Source of the DNA: Bedellia somnulentella
Lineage: Eukaryota; Arthropoda; Insecta; Lepidoptera; Bedelliidae
DNA: 64,000 bases
Assembly: GCA_963576735.1 (NCBI GenBank)
Contig: OY755178.1
Coordinates: 17,856,001-17,920,000 of the forward strand
Direction: 5' to 3'
Part shown: piece after piece, positions 10,862-23,100 of the stretch
How positions within the stretch are numbered: position 1 is the first letter of the stretch
Layout: every line of letters starts with the position of its first letter
The notes under the pieces: generated by a model
Databases searched by the model: none
What the model saw: the letters and a program-made list of their open reading frames with translations, nothing else
What the model was told of the DNA's origin: nothing
Position numbers and translations under genes: made by a program

Positions 10862-11096
10862 CATATATACTCATGGCTATAAATAATAATAAGTGGTAGT
10901 CAGAGCTTCAATTTTCAAAATTCTCCCCCACTTTTGGAAGTTGAGTGAGGAAAAGATTGTTAAAGAAAAGAGTGATTGTGATGGGTCCCCAGCAATATCA
11001 CCCTACAATCACATAACAACCCCTTAATCCAAATTTTGTCTTATGATACACTGAGGTAGAAATGTGATGGTGCTATTTTAAACTGATACTCCACAA
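10862..11096 (-). repeat. SINE-A, diverged
   Basis: Reverse copy with CATATATACTCATGGCTATA and TTTTGGAAGTTGAGTGAGG. With the previous copy it forms a tail-to-tail inverted pair. Confidence 0.65.
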
Positions 11097-12941
11097 CTAT
11101 TGAGCAATTTCAATACACATAAAATAAATTACAATAATCAACAGCTAAACTTTCTGCCACCATAATATGAAATACTCATGTTTTGAGCCCTCTTTTTCAT
11201 TCTACAAAATCAAGAGTCATATTTAATAGAATAAATTTTAGAAACTTAAAAATGTCTTTTGACCAGAGCATGAAAAGTGAAGGATAATTTGTCTTAAATG
11301 GTTCCAATAGTTGGTATAAATGTAAAGTTCTGATATTTTAACTAATAAGACTTTATTCATTGGATGATTTATTGACCACTAATTTCATACAATATTTTTG
11401 ATAAGAAATGTTATTTGCAAGTATAGTTCATATTTTACTCAAGTATAGCAAAGCACACTTATTGGGGATGTAATTAAAAGGGATCCTTTTTTCCAACCCT
11501 TTAATTTACTTAGTTATTATTACAGTACTTTTTATTGTTATGGAAATTTTGATACAGTCATAGTGAGGAGTAATAATTAATTTATATTAATCGAGATATT
11601 ATGCATAATATTCCTTTTTTTTGCATTTTTTATAAACACAACCTACACTAAGCTAAGCTTGAAAAAAAACTGAATATTATGTGCAATAAACTTAGTTTGA
11701 AACTGCAATAACAGCACATAAAAAATAACAAGCAATTAATTTTACAAATATTTTTTTTTTCGCCAATAAATTCCTAATACAACATCTATGATATCCACAT
11801 AGAGGTAATGTACTGCATTCATGACGTATGTGAAATTTACTGCAACAAAGTTCAGGAAACCAGCAAATACCGGATGGGAAAGCCATTGCACTCAGACAAT
11901 ATCATCATTGTGAGTGTGCGTAATTCAAAGTATTACATTTAGTGTTAAATAATAGGTCATCGTCACACGAATTACACTCATTCATTTCATCAAGACAAAT
12001 CTAAGTAGTTCATAACTAAGACAAGTTTTATTAATACTCGTAACGGTAATATGAGAAGACGAAACTTTCATAGATATTCTACACGAATTTTATTAAATTC
12101 ACCTATAGATCAAACAGGCGAACATCTGTAGATAGCGTACGACCTTGGTTAACTCTAAATCCAATTACCTAAGACGAGAGTTTGATACGTAGTTACTTTC
12201 AGATTGATTAAATAGCTGACATAATTTGCACTAGAAATCACACCAGTTTTAATATTATTTTAATAAGTAAGAGGGGCATATAATTGAAATGTTGGACTTA
12301 CTGTAATCAAAATCAGGATATTCAGGTCACGACACCAATTTTATTCCACATTTTGAGGCAAGCATTATCATACACAATATCATTTTCGTCAAAATCCAAT
12401 AATAAAAAAATCCACCAAAGCACCAAGGAGGAACGCATCGCGCAAGTTTCAAATATATACTGACAGCCATGCTGCTGATGATTTCGTCTTTATTCCACAC
12501 ATCGAAGCTGATTGGTTGAAAAAGGTGACAAAAATCTACTGATAAGCGCTATCCACCAATCATATTCGTTGACTCTTGGCATCGTTCCAAATTTCTTTGG
12601 AGCGATGACGTTTTCGATAGTTCATATAAGTAAATAGTATCAAAATGACTATTAAACCTAAAAAGCAAATAATAAATAATCATAATAATATTTTAAACAG
12701 CTTACGCAAACTAAATCTTTAATATCTGTGAAAAATCAGTAACAACTTAGCCACAATATCCTACTTTTACACAAGACAAAGCTGCATAGTTTAGAACTTA
12801 GCCTTTTCAAAGTCGGACGGAAGACTAAACAAAATATAATTCTTGTCTTGCGTTATCGCGTTCTTTGAGGTTATGTCTTGTTAAGTAGATTTGTTGTGTT
12901 TTTGTACAACTCGAAAAATTCGTTAATAGTTAGTTAAAATA
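11097..12941. other. NOL12 5' flank, no gene recognised
   Basis: AT-rich with no convincing coding exon. It should hold the NOL12 promoter and, on the other strand, possibly the noncoding first exon of BTAF1, because the acceptor at 8868 implies one upstream. I cannot place either start site. Confidence 0.35.
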
Positions 12942-13009
12942 ATGGGCAAAAGAAAAAAGGATCAAGAACGCAAGAAAACTACTCTCGTGTTTGATGAAAA
13001 TAAAAGAAA
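12942..13009 (+). CDS. NOL12: NOL12 exon 1
   Basis: The ATG is at 12942 and the GTAAGT donor at 13010. It encodes 22 codons plus AA. Confidence 0.88.
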
Positions 13010-16000
13010 GTAAGTTTTATAAGTATTTAGAGACTAGCAAATCAGTTTTATTTTTAAATAAATGGTAGAAAGGATAAGGTTAATGAAAAGATGCAAAGAT
13101 CATAAATAAGTGAGTAGACGGATTCAAAAAGTATCTGAAAAATCATGCTTTAATAATGGCATGTAACAACTCTCAGTTTGCCAATACAGGAAAAGACTGA
13201 ATGGGCAAAATACTAATTTGTTAATAAACTAATAAATGTCTCCCGATCATAACATCATTGAAGCCCATATAATATGTCCCTTCTGAGCCTACCCTGAGCG
13301 ACGTGATACCTCAATGAGTAGAACACCGGTTATTGTGCAAACGACTAGTGTTCAAATCCAGAGTCAGGCCTACACCAATTTGTCTTCTCTAAAGACATAT
13401 GTGTTGTTAATTATCATGGTTGTTAACGGTGAGGGAAAACATTGTGAGAAAACTCACATGGCTGAGTTGTACTTAGTCATGTGACAGTGTATTCATGTAA
13501 AACAGCGATAGGCCTGCTCCCTATCATGTGAGTACACTTTCCATGCAAAACGTGGGTACTCTGAGCACCAGGTGACAAAGCCATGTGATGTTCAGAAGTA
13601 TTAGTACCTCTGCCAACCCCTATGGGGATATTTGGCGTGAACATTTATGTTATATGCCTACCCTGAATAGCATGATTTGGCAATTGTACCATGCTGACCT
13701 AATGCAGGTTGGCAGACTCACATCAGTTCCCTAATAATAGCTGGAACATCCGAAATACATCTCAAATGGTCTCAAAAATAGCTGCCACAAGATGTACCAG
13801 TGTTTTAGCAAGTTTTAAATGAGATTCAAAAAACTTATCTATATAATAGTTAAATGGCTTAGACCTCATTTTTAAATCATACCCTTTTATATTTTCAATT
13901 GATTAAAGACATCAAACTTAACAACTTTGCCTATGGAATGCTTATCTTAAATATTGTAATATTTTAAATAATTAAAAAGTGTCACTGCCTAAATCAAATT
14001 GGGAAAGTATGGTGAGTTTCTTAGCCTATGTTGCATTAAAAAAAAACATACATACATACATATACTCACAGCTATAAATCCCTAGAAGTGGTAGCCAGAG
14101 CTAAGGAATTACAAATCCCTCAGCCATGTTAAGAAGTTGCGTGGGAAAAAGATGGTAAAAATTAAGGTTGTTGGTGATGGGTCTCCAACCGCATCACCCA
14201 AAAATCCCTTAATAAGCCCCAATACCGTTAGTTGCCACTTACATACAAAAACAGAAGAAATGTGGTAGTGCTATTCTGAGCCGACACTACACAACAGTAC
14301 TAAAAAAATCAAATCACAAGAAGTCTTGGCCAATTGTATTGCAGGTTATGTTGTGTTTTACCCCCTTAGAATTTCACTACCCCTTTTAACCCACGGGTGT
14401 TGTAAGAGATAACTAAGGGTATGGGGCTTTTTAGAGTGGTTTTTAGACGATGCAGTTGGAAACCCATCACCCTCAATACTTTATGTCTACCATCTTGTAC
14501 CCTATCAACTTTCAAATGTGGCTGAGGAGCTTCCAGCTCTGGCCACCCCTTTTTGGATTTATGGCTGGGCGTAATGTATGTATGTTATATTGTAGTATAT
14601 AAATTTGTAGATAGCAAGAAGTGTGTTTGAACTGTAATACTTAGACATCTGTTCTAGGAGCTTAATTCACTCAACATAGTTATTAATATTATTTTAATTT
14701 CTATTAGAGTAGTAGGCAGAAGCTGACTCAATCTTGTCATAATACACTCTTTTATTCTTTAGACCTATACACTCCTGCCTTTTAAAATTTGAATTTAACT
14801 CAAATCTTTAGCAAACTGACTTGTGTGGTTCAAATTATTTAGCCTAATAAGCACTGACTGACTGTATGTATGTTTGGTCGGCACAGGTACTAGGAATCAA
14901 CCTGCATATATTGGTTGTCAGAAAGACTGTTTTAAATGAAATAAAAAATTTCTATTAATTTGTAAGTATGTGCTAAATATAAATGCATCCAAAATATTAA
15001 TTATAAAAATTGGCGATTGATTGATTGCCTGTCTACCCCAATGTGCATCAATGGCATGAGAATATGTTAGGTTATGACTTAACAACTTAACCGTTAAGTT
15101 AATAGTTTTCCGCACATAGCTACGTATTGGAACTTTTGTACATGGGCCCTGGCCGTCTAACTCAATCCAATTTTGTACTACCTGTGTTTGTCCTATCTAT
15201 CAAGTCTAAACTGTTCAAAGCCTGGCACTCAAACATGATGTGATTTACTGTCTCCTCGGCTCCCATGCAGGCTCTGCACAGCAGGTTATCTGTTATACCA
15301 ATGTTGTGGAAATGCTTATTAAATGAGCAGTTACCAGTGACGATTCCTGTTATCATTCTGATCTCTTCTCCTGTTTAGTTAAAGTAGTCATCTTGTTAGT
15401 GTTTTATCTATGTCGGGCATTGCTTCTTTTGACTGGCAGTATTCAATCGTTTCACACTAGAGGGAACTATGTTTTTCTTGTGTGCGTTGTCACAGCCAAG
15501 TGCAGTACTGGTTGAAGGGATTGGGAACTATTGGTTCTGGTCCTTCTATTTTGTTGCTGGATCCTCTACATGCCAGCTCATCTGCTGCGTCGTTTCCCAG
15601 CGAATTGCTATGTCTTTTTATCCATTGTAGCGTGACTTCGTTGGACTTAGTGACTTTCTCTAGTGTTTGGTGACATTGTAGGATTAGTACGTTATTTGTG
15701 GTGTTGCTCTTCAGTGCTTGCAGTACTGCTTTACTGTCTGAGAGTATCTTGATGTTTGTTGTGTTTACCTTTCTGTGAAGTATGGCTGTGGCTGCTAACA
15801 GTATTCCAATGCATTCAGGTTGATACGATGTGTTGTATTTGCCTAGTGTTTTGTATGTTTTTAGGTTGAGGTCGTTTGAGAAAGCTCCTGCGCCTGTTCC
15901 ATCTTTTGTTTTTGATCCATCTGTTATATCCGTAATTCATTGGATTTGGAGTACTCTTTTGTTCTTCATGTAGTAGAACTTCAAATTGTTTGCTTAAAAT

Positions 16001-19000
16001 GTGTTTTTTCTTTAGTATGTCACACGGTCCTTCTATCTTTGGTCGATATTAGTAGGCTGTTTTTAATGACGTGTGCTTTATTCTGCTTGTTTCAAGTCGT
16101 ATGGCTGTTATTGCTGCTTCTTGATGAATGTATAAACGAAGTGGTGGAAGGTTTAACATTGCTTGTTGCAGCAGTAGGTGCTGTCTTCATGGCTCCTGTT
16201 ATGGCTATGCAGGCTGCTCGTTGCATTTTTTCTAAGGTTTTTTGACAGGTGAAGTTCCCAGTTTTTTCCCAGTATCTTTTTGCGTTGCCATAATGCTATG
16301 GTGGCTTTGGTTATCTAGGCAGTTGAGTTTGTGGTCTAGGATGACTTCTCGGTATTTTACTTCGTTGGATAGTTTGAGCTTAGTCGTTAAAGCTTTTTTC
16401 GGTTTTTCTTGTGAATAGGATCATGTACTTTTTGTTTGCGTTAACACTTAGTTGTTGTTCTTTGCACCAAGTCTCTACGATGTTCAGTGCTTGACTCATC
16501 TGATTCTGTATTATTTTCTCATTTGGTCCGTCTGTTAGGATTGCTATGTCGTCTGCATATCCTATTGCATAGTATCCTTTATTGTTAAGTCGTCGTATGA
16601 GGTCGTCTACTACCATATTCTATAAAAGTGGGGATAGTACTTCTCAATATGTATGTCCCTACATATGCATTTATTAATTTGACTCAAACACTTTTACTAT
16701 ACTCACGGTTAAACATCTGTAAGAAGGGTAGTCAGAGCTTCAGAATTAGAAATTTTCCAGCCATTTTGGAAGCTTAGTGGGTGATCAGATTGTAATATAT
16801 TTGTATATTGTATTTTGGTCATAAGTGTCTCTTTATCCATATCGCCCAACCATAACTTAAATAGACCCTTGAAGCTATGTTGCCTCGTATGCTATGCCCA
16901 TTATGAAATTGTCTAGTGCTATTTTAAACTGACACTGAACAGCTTAACATTTGTATATTTTAATTATGCTCATGTTAATGGTAACAGAAAATACTCAATT
17001 AGTCCTAGCCACTGAAACTGCTGCCTAATAATTAATTAATGGTAATATGTTACAGGGAATTCTTGTGTGGTTTTCGTAAAAGAAAGTTGGAGAGAAAGAA
17101 AAAGGCTGAAGATGAACTCAAACAAAAACTTAAGGAAGAAAAGAAACGTATTAAGCAAGAGGTAAGTTTTTGGATGCATATTACATACATACATACATAT
17201 TCTCACGCCGTTAGTTCCCATTGGGGTAGGCAGAGACTATCGATCGCCACCTTGTACGATCCTGGCAAACCTCTCTAGCTTCGTTTACATCCATCAATCT
17301 TTTCATACATGCTCTTTTATTCTTCATACTGCGGACACCTGCCTTTTTGAGCACATTTTCTATTTGATCCAAATGTGTCCTCCGAGGTCGTCCTCTACTA
17401 ACATTACCTTCCACATTGGCTCTATATATCTCTTTCACCAATTTACTGTCATCCATCCTCTCTATGTGCCCAAACCATCTCAACATTCCTTTTTCTATCT
17501 TTCTTACAATATCATCTTTTACACCACACCTTTCACGAATCACATCATTCCTCACACGATCACATAACCTTACATTACACACTTTTCTGAGGGATCTCAT
17601 TTCTACTGCATTCACTCTACTTTCATGCTTCTTCCGCCACACCCAACATTCACTGCCATACATAAGCGTAGGAACAAGGACAGCATCATGCACAGCCATT
17701 CGGGCCTTTTCAGACACCGACTGACTAGACATTAGACTATTACATTACTACATTAGACATTAGACTATTATATAGGATGCATATTATGCAAGTATTAGTA
17801 CCTCTGCCAACCCCTTCAGGGATATTCGGCGTGAACGTTAATGTTATGTTTATTGAAATGAGAATGATAGTGTTATTTAGTTTACTTACTTACTTATAAT
17901 CACGCCCATTGTTCCCATTGGGGTAGGCAGAGACTATAGATCGCCACTTTGTACGATCCAGGCAAACTTCTCTTGCTACATTCATGCAGCACATTGGCTC
18001 TATAGATCTCTTTTACCAATTTACTGTCATCCATCCTCTCTTCGAATCTAATCGCACTATTTTTCACTCTGACGCACAACCTTACATTACATATACTTCT
18101 GAGGGATCTCATTTCTACTGCATTCACTCTACTTTAATGCCTTTTTTGCCATGCCCAACATTCACTACCAAACATCAGTGTAGGAACCAGTACAGCATTG
18201 TGTACTGCCATTCGCGCCTTTTCAGACAGGGACTGGCTCGACATAAGACCGTTTATGGCTCCATTTACCGCTTTTCCCTTTTTAACTCTGCTTTCAATAT
18301 CTTCCTCGCATTTTCCGTCCCTAGTAAACAAACTTCCCAGATATACAAACTCTTTCACTTGTTCCACTTTCTTGCCACCTATTGTAATCTCACATTCTGT
18401 CATACTTTCATCTCTCTCTATTTAGTTTATTTACGTGGTATTATTTGGAATTATTATTATTAAGTCAGTAAATTGTACTAACTTTATTATGTATCATTAT
18501 GTCTGCATATATTTATTTATTGATTTAGGTTAGTTTGGAAAAAAACTTTGCATCAAAAACATTCACTTTTTACAGAAACAGGCTACAACAATGTTAGGTC
18601 CGAATCTACCCCTTCATTATTTCAGCTACTAAACATTTGCTGCTGCTGCTCTGTTACAACTATAACCTTTAACTCATCAAGTACATTTTTATCAAAAAAA
18701 TATTTTTTCGCCCGATTTCTGTATTGAGTATTCAAGCTGAGAACAACTTAAGTATCATTCTGTCGCATTGAAATCTTAACAACTGAATGAGACAAAACGA
18801 TGCTTAAGTCGTTCTCAGCTTGAATACTCAATACAGAAATCGGGCGTTTATGTTTCAGAATAAGGAATCTTACAAAAAGTTAGTTGTGTCAAGTCGGCCA
18901 ATCCCAGACATAGAACAGTTGCTACAAGATGAATACGAGGATGAAGATGTAAAAGTGAAAATAGTGGAATTATCAAGTGAAACATTACAAAAGAAAAACC

Positions 19001-19356
19001 TATTTATTGGAGACAATAGACTAGAAGTTACGGAAAAAGACGACAAGATTAAACTGCATAAGAAAAATGTAGCTAAAGTAAATGAAATACAAGGTATGGG
19101 GTCTGATGAAGAAGAAGATGTACAGGATGGAGACACAGTTAATGATGACAGTGACAAAATAAAAACTAGAAAGGAAATAAAGAGATTCTTAAAAAAGCAA
19201 GCTACGAAAAAAGTACAGAAAAGTAAAGCTTTTCAATTAAAAAACAAAATAGAGAAAATAAAGAATAGGAAGAAGTCACATCAAAAAAAAGAATTATTGA
19301 AAAAGGTTCCTCGAAAAAATAAGAGTAAGAAGAGTAATGTTAAAAGAAAACACTGA
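12942..19356 (+). CDS. NOL12: NOL12 (nucleolar protein 12, viriato), exons 12942-13009, 17056-17161, 18859-19356
   Basis: Three exons give 223 aa. The start MGKRKKDQERKKTTLVFDE and the block KEFLCGFRKRKLERKKKAED are the hallmark of the Nol12 family (residues 13-58), which binds RNA in the nucleolus and acts in rRNA processing. The block is a highly charged helix and likely coiled coil. Exon 3 encodes an acidic stretch (QDEYEDEDVKVK, DEEEDVQDGD), then a very basic tail (KKSHQKKELLKKVPRKNKSK) suited to nucleolar retention. Splice phases agree: AA|G across intron 1 and phase 0 across intron 2. Intron 2 is packed with RTE-like LINE pieces, and a hairpin MITE ends 12 bp before exon 3. The stop codon lies 212 bp from the NTHL1 stop codon on the other strand. 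Confidence 0.88.
13298..13655 (+). mobile_element. SINE-B, full length with 11-bp target-site duplication
   Basis: GCCTACCCTGA repeats at 13287-13297 and 13656-13666. The head has GATACCTCAATGAGTAGAAC (A-box region) and GTGTTCAAATCC (a clear B box), so the family is tRNA-derived. It lies in NOL12 intron 1. Confidence 0.9.
13848..14040 (+). repeat. Half-copy of the hairpin MITE found in the Gypsy 3' LTR
   Basis: GGCTTAGACCTCATTTTTAA, then AACAACTTTGCCTATGGAATG, match one arm of the element at 56176-56765 with moderate divergence. The second arm is missing. Confidence 0.65.
14045..14294 (-). repeat. SINE-A
   Basis: Full-length reverse copy (ACATATACTCACAGCTATAA to AGCCGACACTACACAAC) in NOL12 intron 1. 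Confidence 0.8.
14345..14585 (+). repeat. SINE-A, older subfamily
   Basis: It carries CACTACCCCTTTTAACCCAC, GATGCAGTTGGAAACCC and CTTTCAAATGTGGCTGAGG. It lies close to the reverse copy, making a third inverted pair. A diverged scrap of the RTE-like LINE tail follows at about 14700-14800. Confidence 0.7.
15130..16640 (-). mobile_element. Non-LTR retrotransposon with RNase H (I/R1-like group), truncated
   Basis: Minus-strand order: reverse-transcriptase palm with GYYAIGYADDIAILTDG (YADD catalytic pair) at 16616-16380. Next comes an RNase H region around 15900-15480 (IKILSDSKAVLQALKSNT, then LQWIKRHSNSLGNDAADELA). Last is a Cys/His end region (DNLLCRACMGAEETVNHIMF) at 15356-15162. A downstream RNase H is typical of the I/R1 side of LINEs. 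Stops and frame changes occur between these blocks, and the 5' end including the endonuclease is missing. It lies in NOL12 intron 1. Confidence 0.75.
16697..16943 (-). repeat. SINE-A, diverged
   Basis: Reverse copy with ACTCACGGTTAAACATC and CTATTTTAAACTGACACTG, in NOL12 intron 1. Confidence 0.6.
17056..17161 (+). CDS. NOL12: NOL12 exon 2
   Basis: It has a GTTACAG acceptor at 17049-17055 and a GTAAGT donor at 17162. It encodes the conserved EFLCGFRKRKLERKKK block and a Lys/Glu-rich helix. Confidence 0.9.
17190..17750 (-). mobile_element. RTE-like LINE, 3' part of ORF
   Basis: An open minus-strand frame (17732-17211) covers the end of the polyprotein: MYGSECWVWRKKHESR, RDRVRNDVIRERCGVKDD-like residues, [16 protein letters not shown], then [10 protein letters not shown]. 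It is 5' truncated and its tail is GGCGTGAGAATATG plus TATG repeats. It sits 28 bp after NOL12 exon 2. Confidence 0.82.
17785..17850 (+). repeat. SINE-B 3' scrap
   Basis: AGTATTAGTACCTCTGCCAA through CCCCTTCAGGGATATTCGG and GTGAACGTTAATG; only the end of the family is present. Confidence 0.65.
17888..18425 (-). mobile_element. RTE-like LINE copy with internal deletion
   Basis: The same family as 17190-17750, including [16 protein letters not shown] and [14 protein letters not shown]. Part of the C-terminal coding region is deleted around 17970-17985, and the frame is broken. Confidence 0.8.
18709..18846. mobile_element. Hairpin MITE, 138 bp, next to NOL12 exon 3
   Basis: Arms of about 36 bp (CGCCCGATTTCTGTATTGAG and its complement CTCAATACAGAAATCGGGCG) face each other across an unrelated loop. 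It has no coding capacity. The right end is 12 bp from the exon 3 start. Confidence 0.8.
18859..19356 (+). CDS. NOL12: NOL12 exon 3
   Basis: It has a TGTTTCAG acceptor ending at 18858 and a TGA at 19354-19356. It encodes 165 residues with an acidic middle and a lysine-rich end. Confidence 0.88.
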   Translation, partial: NKESYKKLVVSSRPIPDIEQLLQDEYEDEDVKVKIVELSSETLQKKNLFIGDNRLEVTEKDDKIKLHKKNVAKVNEIQGMGSDEEEDVQDGDTVNDDSDKIKTRKEIKRFLKKQATKKVQKSKAFQLKNKIEKIKNRKKSHQKKELLKKVPRKNKSKKSNVKRKH

Positions 19357-19430
19357 ATAATGATTTAAAAATTTTAATCTAATTTTCATTCCACATGATC
19401 AACAATTTTTAAACACAAAGTAGCAACATT

Positions 19431-19440
19431 TTTATTTATT
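19431..19440 (-). terminator. Poly(A) signal candidate for NTHL1
   Basis: The minus strand reads AATAAATAAA, about 130 bp after the NTHL1 stop codon and only 75 bp past the NOL12 stop codon. Confidence 0.5.
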
Positions 19441-19567
19441 CTTAGCAAGGAAACAGCTTATTAAGAAAATCTAATGAGAAACTCTTTAAAATTATCACAT
19501 GATTAATCAGGTCTCAGCATTGGTGACGATAAAACCATGCCTTGGTTTTAACATTTGATAAACATTC

Positions 19568-20151
19568 TCATTTTTTGTCATCAAGATTTGGTTGACCTTT
19601 ATTTCTTGCTGTTGTTCTCCTACTCTTTACTTTTACATCTGAACTTTCAGGTGTTACGTTTTCTGTTTCTTCTGGTTTAGGAATGGCTTTCTTTTTAGAT
19701 ACTTTTCTTTTTACTGCTTTGGCATTATTTTTAATTGGTATAACTTCCGACTTTACATCATTCTCAATATCATTCACTTTTGATTCATCTCTACTTAACT
19801 CTAGTCTGGGCACAACTTTTTTATCTAAAGTTTCAGCTTTAACAACTATTTTAGATTCAAACTCATCATCGCTGTTTTCTGTTTTGATTGGCGATTTCTT
19901 AGGAGTTTTTCTTGGTGATTTTCTCTCCAATCCTTTTGATGGGCATATGTCTTTATTGAGGCACTCTCCGCAAAAAGGTCCTATTGGCAAACATATTGTT
20001 TGGCCAAAACCAACCATGAGATGGTTTACTTCACTCCATAGGTCGAAAGGAAGCCTTGTTTGTAATGATTTACGGGTTTCTTCTGGAGTTGATGTTGGTT
20101 TCTTGAGCCATCCTATTCTGTTGCTTATTCTATGTACATGAGTATCCACAC
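19568..20151 (-). CDS. NTHL1: NTHL1 exon 5
   Basis: Residues 225-418: catalytic Asp227, the iron-sulphur cysteines and the long charged tail. Acceptor CTTGCCAG; stop codon at 19570-19568. Confidence 0.92.
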
Positions 20152-23100
20152 CTGGCAAGGAAAAAATATTGAATGGCATGGCATGGTTTTTAATTAAATT
20201 ATATTTGACATCTATTCCAAATGAACATTAATTTCATTGCCCCATACATAGTGAACCCTTTCAGTGAAATATTTATTATACAGGTAGTAAGAATTATGAT
20301 TAAAATAACATAATATTATAACATTTCAAAGAGGTAGCTGGGGCATCAGGATTGGAAATTCTTTAGACAAACACTAGTTAATTAGGAATATGTAGTAAAC
20401 TAGCACTAGCACTCAAGCGCAAGCTCATCGACATGTGTATCCTGCCTATCCTAACCTACGGCGCTCAGACCTGGTCACTGACAGAACTTCAGAAGTCCAA
20501 ACTCAAGGTTTGCCAGCGAGCAATGGAGCGCAGCATTCTCAGTGTTCGCAGGTCTGACCGCGTAAGGAACACCACACTGCGCTCCTTAACTGGCATTGCT
20601 GGTGGGTGCACAAACCGCCAAGCTAAAGTGGAACTGGGCCGGTCACATAAGTCGTATGCACCCAGACAGATGGGCGAAGATCGCCACAGACTGGGTGCCA
20701 CAAGACGGTTACCGGCGTAGGGGCAGGCCTCGGCGGAGATGGCGGGACGATCTAGATAAGTTTTTGCCGAGGTGGCACAGAGCCGGGACGTGTGGACTCA
20801 ACAGGGGGAGGCCTTTGCCCAGCAGTGGGACACTATAATAAAGGCTATTTAAAAAAAAATAAAAAAATGTAGTAAACTATAGTCATCTAACTGCCCCTTT
20901 TCCCACATTAAAATACAATTGAAAAGAGACTAAGATTGATAGATATAGACAAAGCTGGAGAGCAAAGATAGTCTCAGCCTACCCCAATAAGAACTAATGG
21001 CGTGAGTACATGTATGTATAAAAGGAGACTATATCTCATTACGGCCACAGCCACAAACGCCGCCACGAGAACCTAGAAGTTCAAATTCGGAATGCTACCT
21101 CTTTTGTAAGTCATTAGGGAGTTTATTTAATAATACTTTGTTTCTAAAACTGTAAACGTGTTCGTAAGGTTTGTGAAAATGAGAACTGTTCTCATAAGGT
21201 TTATATATTTTGATATTTTATATAGCTGATATGAGCTTGGATGCGACGATTTGTAGCGTGTGGCAGCCACCGACGTCACCCGTGTGCGGCGAGTTCATAT
21301 AAAACATATGAAATCTACTGGAAATATGCCGATGACGGCGTGACTGTGGTCGGCGAAACTTTAGTAGTAAATTTATTATTATTCTTAATTAATTCTCACC
21401 AATTCCAGTAGTTTTGTTCCACGCCACCAGCATACAGATGTGTGCCATCTTCGGACCAACACCTGTTAGCTTGCAGAGTTTCTCCACAGAGTCGGGAATG
21501 TCGCCGTTGTACTGCTCGTTGAGTGTTAACGTCGTTTTCTTGATGTATTTTACTTTTGTCTGGAAAATATAAGTTGTTGTAAGGTAATCTTTGATTTCAT
21601 GTGTTGATTCTAAAAAAAAAAATACTGTCAGAATAGATGGATATGGAACCAATATCACCATGGTGGTAAACCAAATCTATCTATAACCATATTTGATCTC
21701 AAATTAAAAGCTTTTCTTCTACTACACACACATATTAAATACACCGATAGCCACTAATTCAGACCTGTTAGAACTCTTATTGATATAATGACCACATGCC
21801 ATACATATGGCTGATGGTAAAATATTCTTTATTATACCTCTCTTTATAAAAACTTTTAGATTTTAATGGTAATACATATAATAACGGCTATAAAGCCCTA
21901 ATCAGGGTAGCCAGAGCTTAGGAATGAGGAATACCTTAGCCACTTTTGGAAGTTGAGTAGGGAAAAGAATATAATAATAAATAATCCACCACATAAATTA
22001 TTAGTGATTTGCAATAAAATATATACCTTCTTCTGAGTGGATTTCGTTAGCCTTATCTTATTATTTAATATGTTATGTTATTGTACATCTGTGCTATGGA
22101 TTCTCCTTAATAAGTAAATAATCTCACCTTCCAAAACCCAACAGGATATATGAGTTTCCCCAACTCTTCATCACTCATCTTTAGCACATTATCTATGGTA
22201 AGGCCCCTTGCTAACAGACGCTCCATTGCTGCGAAGGTCACCTGGTCTTTGGTTTGACTCGACAGCATTAATGATATAAGGTGTTGGTATCTTATTACCT
22301 GAAACACACAGATGTTTCATTAAGACAAAATTTCAACATCAACATAGGAGCCAAAATATCTTCTTTAATAGAGAAGTGAGTGAGACATTGTATTTAGTCT
22401 TTTCTAATGTCATATATGTGGTTAAATTAAAATGGTTTTAAAAAGTGAGGGGAAAACATAGTGTGTGTGTAACACTTAATCTTGTGACAGTGTATTTTAT
22501 ATGAAATGGCAATTGGCCTGCCTTCTCATGTGAACACTGTCAATGCCAAATGTTAACTTTGAACTTCTGAAATATTAGAAGAATAAAGTTTATTCGCAGC
22601 AAATATGGAACAAATCAAATACAACACAAAAATAATAAAACTAACTCTAAAGAAAAATAAGTGTCGGCTGTGTAGTGTCGGCTTAGAATAGCACTACCCC
22701 CATTTCTTCCGGTGGATGTACGGAAGAGGCGACTAACGGTATTGGGGCTTTTTAAGGGATTTTTGGGCGATGCGGTTGGAGACCCATCACCAACAACCTT
22801 TATTCTACCATCTTTTCCCCACTCAACTTCCAAAAGTGGCTGAGAAATTTCTAATTTCTCAGCTCTGGCTACCCCTTTTAGGGATTTATAGCCGTGAGTA
22901 ATAATCGAAAAAACAGAGATCATTATAAAATTAAACGAAAGAAAATAATAATGTTATTTTATGTATTACTTTGCGCCCTTTTGCAGCGAAAGGGCACTGA
23001 CTCAGCAAAAGCTGCGAGGTTTGACCTCACAGCACTGATTTTCAGTCAGCGCCATCACCAGTGACAACACCAGTTACACAAGCGGATTATAATATATTAA

